The notes beneath the pieces are model-generated. The model was not told where the DNA came from and searched no databases. It worked only from the letters and a program-made list of their open reading frames with translations. Shown here piece by piece: positions 5,877 through 9,176 of a stretch of DNA of 9,176 bases (position 1 is the first letter of the stretch; each line of letters begins with the position of its first letter). A program made the position numbers and the translations under genes. Source of the stretch: Trebonia sp035571275 (GTDB lineage Bacteria > Actinomycetota > Actinomycetes > Streptosporangiales > Streptosporangiaceae). The stretch lies in the NCBI GenBank assembly GCA_035571275.1, contig DATMKQ010000464.1, positions 1 to 9,176 of the forward strand, written 5' to 3'.

Positions 5877-6899
5877 TTGTCATCTGCGAAACCGGCAGTT
5901 CGTTCCTCCGCGACCGAGGGCGCGAGCACAAGCCGAGGCGATTCGCGCAAGGAAGACAATCCCGCCCTGGCGTACTCGCGGACCGAGGCGCCGGCTGCCA
6001 GCGAGTGCGCCTGGTGCGGGCACCCGTTCGACGCCGGGGACGACCATCGCAACGGCAGGATCCGGTGCTCGCGGTGCGGCGTGGCGACGACCTCGCCATG
6101 GCCGAGCGACGCGCAGCTGGGCGGAGCGTACGCGCCCTGGTACCGGCCGGCCGAGGGCCGATTCTCCGGCATCGGTGACAAGGTGCTCAAGCGCACCCGG
6201 TCGACTCTGGCCAAGCGCCTGCAGCGGGTGCTGCCCGCCGGGCCGATCCTCGACGTGGGGGCCGGCGACGGAACCCTGATCGCGGCCTTCAAGGCCCACG
6301 GCAGGGACGCCGTCGGCGTCGACCCGTACGCGGCGGCGAACCACCCCCACGTGCGCGCCGTCGAGTTCGAGGACATGACAGGCGAGTGGTCGGCGGTCGT
6401 CTTCTGGCACTCCCTCGAGCACCTGCGCCGCCCGGTCCGGTCGCTGCGGCATGCGGCGAAGGTCGTCGTCCCCGGCGGGGTGATGATCGTCGCCGTACCC
6501 AACGCGACGAGTGTGCAGGCCCGGCTGTTCGGCGACCGCTGGCTGCACCTCGACCTGCCTCGCCACCTCGTGCACATCAGCCCGCAGGCGCTGGTCTCCC
6601 AGGTCGAGTCGCTCGGGTTCGACGTCGAGAAGGTGAGCTACCTGCGCGGTGGCCAGGTGCTGTTCGGCTGGCTGCACGGCCTCGTCGCCCTGCTCCCCGG
6701 CCACCCCAGCCTGTACGACGCCATCCGCCGCACCGAGGCCAGGGAGGAGGCGCAGAGCTCAGGGTTCCGGCTCTACACCCTCGCCGCCGGCGTCGCCGCG
6801 CTCCCCGCGGCCCTGGTCGGCACGGCCATCGAGGTGGCGGCCCGCTCCGGCGGCACGATCTACGTCGAAGCCCGCCGCAAGCAAGACTCCGCCTCTTAG
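5877..6899 (+). CDS. Class I SAM-dependent methyltransferase with N-terminal zinc ribbon
   Basis: A 340-residue cytoplasmic methyltransferase. Residues 44-67 carry two Cys pairs, CAWC and CSRC, a probable zinc ribbon found at the front of many sugar-cluster methyltransferases. The Rossmann core begins with ILDVGAGDG (124-132, SAM motif I), with acidic Asp149 in VGVDP closing beta-2. FWHSLEHLRRP (176-186) is the motif-IV region, and VAVPNATSVQARLFGDRWLHLDLPRHLVH (205-233) is characteristic of the Methyltransf_23-like group near glycosyltransferases. A C-terminal hydrophobic stretch (about 301-320) could touch the membrane. The substrate is unknown; a sugar or glycan group is plausible from the neighbourhood. 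The TTG 5877 start is uncertain: only a weak GAGGGG lies upstream, and the first 40 residues are low-complexity. Its stop falls inside a 23-bp tandem repeat shared with the end of the convergent ATPase gene. Confidence 0.83.
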   Translation: MSSAKPAVRSSATEGASTSRGDSRKEDNPALAYSRTEAPAASECAWCGHPFDAGDDHRNGRIRCSRCGVATTSPWPSDAQLGGAYAPWYRPAEGRFSGIGDKVLKRTRSTLAKRLQRVLPAGPILDVGAGDGTLIAAFKAHGRDAVGVDPYAAANHPHVRAVEFEDMTGEWSAVVFWHSLEHLRRPVRSLRHAAKVVVPGGVMIVAVPNATSVQARLFGDRWLHLDLPRHLVHISPQALVSQVESLGFDVEKVSYLRGGQVLFGWLHGLVALLPGHPSLYDAIRRTEAREEAQSSGFRLYTLAAGVAALPAALVGTAIEVAARSGGTIYVEARRKQDSAS

Positions 6900-6941
6900 T
6901 CCTCTCCTACTCCTCCAGTTAGTCTTCTCCTACTCCTCCAG
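6896..6941. repeat. 23-bp tandem duplication at a convergent gene junction
   Basis: Bases 6896-6918 and 6919-6941 match at 22 of 23 positions (C at 6902, T at 6925). The repeat starts TTAGTC and ends CTCCTCCAG. The first copy contains the methyltransferase stop TAG (6897-6899). The second contains the last codons and stop (6932-6930) of the minus-strand ATPase. Each gene therefore has a second copy of its end-and-stop sequence just beyond its own stop. Confidence 0.9.
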
Positions 6942-7814
6942 CAGGTGGCGCAGGTACAACTCCGGGTCCTCGAGGAAACCGCGCCAGGATGCCACCAGGT
7001 CCAGGTCCGCCCACTGGGCGGGCCGCATGCCCCACTCGCCCAGTTCGAGGATGTGCGCGCCGGGGACGGCGGCCACGATGGGGGAGTGGGTCGCGACGAC
7101 CACCTGCGAGTGCTCGCGAGCCAGGTCATGCAGCAGCGCGACCAGGCCAAGGCTGGCGACGAACGACAGCGGCGCGTCCGGCTCGTCCATCAGGTAGAAG
7201 CCTGGTTGGTTCACCCGGGTGCGCAGGATCTGCAAGAACCCCTCGCCGTGGCTGAGTTCGTGCAGCCGTTCTGGCCTGCGGCTCGAGCTGGGATTCTGCT
7301 CCAGGTACGTGTACAGCGAGTGCATGGTGTCCGCGCGCAAGAAGTACGCCCAGCCGTGGCGGCCGGGCTCGCGCTCGACGACAAGCCGGTGACCCGCACC
7401 AGGCTCGGACTGGCGCACGCGAGCCTGACGTGAGGCGATGATCGAGCCGCCCTGCGGGTTGAGCTCGTAGGCCTCGGCCATCATCTCGACGACCGTCGAC
7501 TTCCCCGACCCGTTCTCCCCGACGAGAATGGTGATCCCGGGTGGCAGGTCGAGTCCCTCGCGCAGCAACTGAGCGGCGGCGGGGACGGTGGCCGGCCACC
7601 TGTCCGGGCCGCCCGCGTCCGGGCCGTCCGCGTCCGGGCCGCCCGCGTCCGGGCCTTCCGGGCCGTCCGGGCCGTTCGCCCCGGAAGGCGACGGCCGGAA
7701 CCCGCGCACCAGCCGCGTTCCGCTGGCCGCGGCGCCTTTCCCCCGCTTCGGTGTGCCCACGCAGTAGATCATGTACTTTGTAGCCGCGAACGCAAAGCCG
7801 CCAGTGGCGCTCAT
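6930..7814 (-). CDS. Predicted ABC-like ATPase (COG3910 type) with Gly-Pro-Asp repeat insert
   Basis: A 294-residue soluble P-loop ATPase with an ABC-type head. Walker A is GENGSGKST (99-107), the signature is LSHGE (187-191), Walker B is FYLMDEPD (206-213) with catalytic Glu211, and the H-loop is ATHSP (241-245). The tail LEDPELYLRHLLE is typical of stand-alone COG3910 ATPases, which lack membrane partners and have no settled function. ATP binding and hydrolysis are well supported; the biological role is not. Residues 48-71 are Gly-Pro-Asp/Glu-rich repeats inserted between the N-terminal strand (LVRGF) and the DRWPATVPAAAQL segment, where relatives normally have a short linker. ATG 7814 is the first start, but the first 30 residues look unlike the family; ATG at residue 15 is an alternative. 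No clear Shine-Dalgarno is seen. It diverges from the amidohydrolase and converges on the methyltransferase. Confidence 0.83.
   Translation of the reverse strand: MSATGGFAFAATKYMIYCVGTPKRGKGAAASGTRLVRGFRPSPSGANGPDGPEGPDAGGPDADGPDAGGPDRWPATVPAAAQLLREGLDLPPGITILVGENGSGKSTVVEMMAEAYELNPQGGSIIASRQARVRQSEPGAGHRLVVEREPGRHGWAYFLRADTMHSLYTYLEQNPSSSRRPERLHELSHGEGFLQILRTRVNQPGFYLMDEPDAPLSFVASLGLVALLHDLAREHSQVVVATHSPIVAAVPGAHILELGEWGMRPAQWADLDLVASWRGFLEDPELYLRHLLEE
7606..7677 (-). repeat. Nested 15-bp and 9-bp tandem repeats inside the ATPase gene
   Basis: On the plus strand three 15-bp units (7606-7620, 7621-7635, 7636-7650) have the form GGGCCGYCCGCGTCC. Three 9-bp units, GGGCCNTYC, follow at 7651-7659, 7660-7668 and 7669-7677. 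All lengths are multiples of three, so copy-number change keeps the frame. They encode G-P-D-A-(G/D) units and then G-P-D/E units, probably a flexible acidic linker. Confidence 0.85.
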
Positions 7815-7863
7815 GGCCCGGTAACAACGCCCCGCATACCCTGGATGCCGGGCTCGTCAGGCC

Positions 7864-7892
7864 GTGACGCGGGCAAAGGCCGCTGCGATAAT
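7864..7892 (+). promoter_or_regulatory. Candidate promoter of the amidohydrolase gene
   Basis: GTGACG (7864-7869) and GATAAT (7887-7892) resemble -35 and -10 boxes with ideal 17-bp spacing; GATAAT differs from TATAAT at one base. The predicted start near 7899 would give a leader of about 25 nt, which includes the AGGGA ribosome site at 7912-7916. Confidence 0.45.
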
Positions 7893-7911
7893 CGCTGGCA
7901 ACTAGAGCGCT

Positions 7912-7916
7912 AGGGA
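7912..7916 (+). promoter_or_regulatory. Ribosome binding site deciding ATG 7924
   Basis: AGGGA ends 7 nt before ATG 7924. This supports ATG 7924 over the in-frame TTG at 7918, which would be only 1 nt from the site. Confidence 0.5.
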
Positions 7917-7923
7917 ATTGCCG

Positions 7924-8847
7924 ATGAGCCTTGAGCCGCAGACGCCGCAGCAGCGGTCCGTGATGGATGTCGCGAGCCTGGTCGCGATCGACGTGCACAC
8001 CCACGTGCACCGGTCGGTCAACGCGCCGCCGGTCAGCGCGGAAGACAACGAGCATCTCGCCGCGATGGCCGCCTACTTCAAGACCGCGGCGGCCGCGTTC
8101 ACCGTCGACGACTTGGCCGCCTACTACCGCGAGCGGAACATGGCGGCCGTGACGTTCACGATCGACAACAAGGACGCCCCCGAGGACCCGGCCAAGGCAA
8201 CCAGCGAGGAGATCGCCGAGCGCGCACGGGACAACGCCGACGTGATCATCCCGTTCGGCAGCGTTGACCCGGCCCGCGGCGCCGAGGGCGTGGCCATGGC
8301 CAAGCGCCTCATCGAGGACTACGGCGTACGCGGTTTCAAGTTCCACCCGAGCAGCCAGGCGTTCTATCCCAATGACCGATCCGCCTACCCGCTGTACGAG
8401 GTCATCGAGGCGGCGGGCCTGCCCGCGCTGTTCCACACCGGCCAGACCGGTGCCGGGGCGGGCACGAGAGGCGGCGGCGGCATCAGGCTCGCGTACTCCA
8501 ACCCGATCTACCTGGACGACGTGGCCGTGGACTTCCCCGACATGCCGATCATCCTCGCGCACCCGTCGTTCCCCTGGCAGGAAGAGGCGCTCAGCGTCGC
8601 CACCCACAAGCCGCAGGTGTACATCGACTTGTCCGGCTGGTCGCCGAAGTACTTCGCGCCCATCCTCGTGCAGTACGCGAACACGCTGCTGAAGGACAAG
8701 GTGCTGTTCGGCACCGACTTCCCTGTGCTCACCCCGGACCGCTGGATGGCCGACCTGGAGAAGACCGCGATCAGGGACGAGGTCAAGCCGGGCATCTTCA
8801 AAGACAACGCCGTCCGCCTGCTAGGCCTGGACAAGCCCCCCGCCTAG
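7924..8847 (+). CDS. Metal-dependent amidohydrolase (amidohydrolase-2 / COG2159 family)
   Basis: A 307-residue cytoplasmic TIM-barrel hydrolase or decarboxylase. Metal ligands appear in order: HTH (His25, His27) after strand 1, His171 in FHTG, His213 in LAHPSFPW, and Asp265 in GTDFP. FKFHP (138-142, His141) is also conserved. The motif order matches amidohydrolase-2 proteins related to ACMSD and gamma-resorcylate decarboxylase. The overall pattern (RNMAAVTFTID, VDFPDMPIILAHPSFPWQ, SGWSPKYF) resembles actinobacterial proteins annotated as 4-hydroxyphenyl-beta-ketoacyl-CoA hydrolase, which act in hydroxycinnamate breakdown. I hold that substrate assignment only tentatively, since no coumarate genes are nearby. 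The gene is complete, has its own promoter and Shine-Dalgarno, and stands alone between a divergent ATPase and a hairpin-rich intergenic region. It appears unrelated to the glycosylation genes. Confidence 0.87.
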   Translation: MSLEPQTPQQRSVMDVASLVAIDVHTHVHRSVNAPPVSAEDNEHLAAMAAYFKTAAAAFTVDDLAAYYRERNMAAVTFTIDNKDAPEDPAKATSEEIAERARDNADVIIPFGSVDPARGAEGVAMAKRLIEDYGVRGFKFHPSSQAFYPNDRSAYPLYEVIEAAGLPALFHTGQTGAGAGTRGGGGIRLAYSNPIYLDDVAVDFPDMPIILAHPSFPWQEEALSVATHKPQVYIDLSGWSPKYFAPILVQYANTLLKDKVLFGTDFPVLTPDRWMADLEKTAIRDEVKPGIFKDNAVRLLGLDKPPA

Positions 8848-8856
8848 CCCGGCGCG

Positions 8857-8879
8857 GCGCCGCGCTGCCTACGCGGCGC
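8857..8879 (+). terminator. GC-rich hairpin after the amidohydrolase gene
   Basis: GCGCCGCG (8857-8864) pairs perfectly with CGCGGCGC (8872-8879) across a 7-nt loop, 9 bp after the stop codon. There is no T-run, which is common for actinobacterial terminators. An overlapping perfect palindrome, GCGCGGCGCCGCGC (8852-8865), offers an alternative fold. Confidence 0.6.
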
Positions 8880-8930
8880 ACCAAGTCCGGGCCCCTCGCG
8901 CAAGGACCGCGCGCACCCGTCCTGGCCAGT

Positions 8931-8949
8931 TATCTCAACATGCGAGATA
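8931..8949. promoter_or_regulatory. Operator-like inverted repeat
   Basis: TATCTC (8931-8936) and GAGATA (8944-8949) form a perfect 6-bp inverted repeat around 7 nt. ATGAC then repeats twice (8951-8960). The size and symmetry suit a dimeric regulator, but no regulator gene is visible. Confidence 0.35.
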
Positions 8950-8961
8950 CATGACATGACA

Positions 8962-9025
8962 TAGGGCAAAAGCGCGCCCCCCATACCGGACAATTCGCAC
9001 GCATTCCGGTACCGCTTATGCCCTA
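8962..9025. repeat. Nested inverted repeat (hairpin or cruciform)
   Basis: The outer arms, TAGGGCAAAAGCG (8962-8974) and CGCTTATGCCCTA (9013-9025), pair at 12 of 13 positions. Inside them TACCGGA (8984-8990) pairs perfectly with TCCGGTA (9005-9011) around a 14-nt loop. The internal loop is lopsided, 9 nt on the left and 1 nt on the right. Confidence 0.7.
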
Positions 9026-9113
9026 AGTCAATGCGTCACGCTCCGATAGCAATTCGTGACCATCCGGTAGTGAACCATGATGCCCAGTGGTGCTGGGCGA
9101 CATGGCACCGCCG

Positions 9114-9176
9114 CCCCAACGGCCCCCAACGGCGAAATCCCCCAACGGCCCACCGCCTCCCCAACGGCCCCCAACG
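9114..9176. repeat. Five CCCCAACGG repeats, G-rich on the minus strand
   Basis: CCCCAACGG or CCCCCAACGG occurs at 9114-9122, 9123-9132, 9139-9148, 9159-9167 and 9168-9176, the last cut by the window edge. The minus strand therefore has repeated runs of four or five G separated mostly by 5-7 nt. The array may continue past the window. Confidence 0.85.

Larger units (their letters stand above)
8880..9176. other. Gene-free, structure-rich intergenic region at the right edge
   Basis: I see no supportable coding frame here. AT content is higher than in the genes from about 8930 to 9085. The region holds an operator-like inverted repeat (8931-8949), a nested hairpin (8962-9025), a direct repeat built from CAATTCG and TCCGGTA (8991-9011 and 9050-9069), and CCCCAACGG repeats (9114-9176). 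It may carry the upstream control region of a gene beyond the window. Confidence 0.6.

Noticed and set aside
5684..6577. Minus-strand open frame opposite the methyltransferase
   Set aside because: It is antisense to a gene with clear SAM motifs and shows no recognisable domain.
7830..7858. Imperfect hairpin (CCCCGCAT with ATGCCGGG) upstream of the ATPase
   Set aside because: The stem needs a bulge and is short; it could occur by chance in this GC-rich sequence.
7126..8607. Long minus-strand open frame across the ATPase and amidohydrolase
   Set aside because: It runs antisense through the amidohydrolase and in a wrong frame of the ATPase, both of which have intact catalytic motifs.
9114..9176. 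CRISPR array
   Set aside because: The repeats are only 9-10 bp and partly contiguous, with no spacers of regular length.

Overview
The window is GC-rich, with G or C at most third codon positions, frequent GTG/TTG starts, and several genes that look leaderless. This points to an actinomycete (Actinomycetota); the genus cannot be read from the sequence. Eight protein genes are present: seven complete and one cut by the left edge. I see no rRNA, tRNA, CRISPR array or transposase.

Positions 1-5639 look like part of a cell-envelope glycosylation locus. A long-form glucose-1-phosphate thymidylyltransferase (minus strand, cut at position 1) would supply dTDP-sugar. Two paralogous multi-membrane proteins of GT-C type (969-2615 and 3990-5639, both minus; 548 and 549 residues) flank a plus-strand pair. 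That pair is a DPM1-like GT2 glycosyltransferase (2667-3491) and a small SMR/ArnE-like membrane protein (3554-3979). Together these resemble a Gtr-type system: GT2 loads a sugar onto a polyprenyl-phosphate, the small protein helps flip it, and the GT-C enzymes transfer it outside the membrane. The pathway is inferred from protein families and gene order.

A divergent intergenic region (5640-5876) leads to a zinc-ribbon SAM methyltransferase (5877-6899, plus), a type often found with sugar and envelope genes. Convergent to it is a COG3910-type ABC-like ATPase (6930-7814, minus) with a Gly-Pro-Asp repeat insert. Divergent from that is a metal-dependent amidohydrolase of the amidohydrolase-2 family (7924-8847, plus). 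The last two look like locus neighbours, not sugar genes. The final 329 bases (8848-9176) carry no gene but are rich in hairpins and repeats.

The most notable non-coding signals are: three start codons each exactly 6 nt behind a TAnnnT -10 hexamer; divergent promoters sharing one GTATAC palindrome; two short tandem duplications (29 and 23 bp) at gene boundaries; G7 tracts in both GT-C genes; and CCCCAACGG repeats at the right edge.
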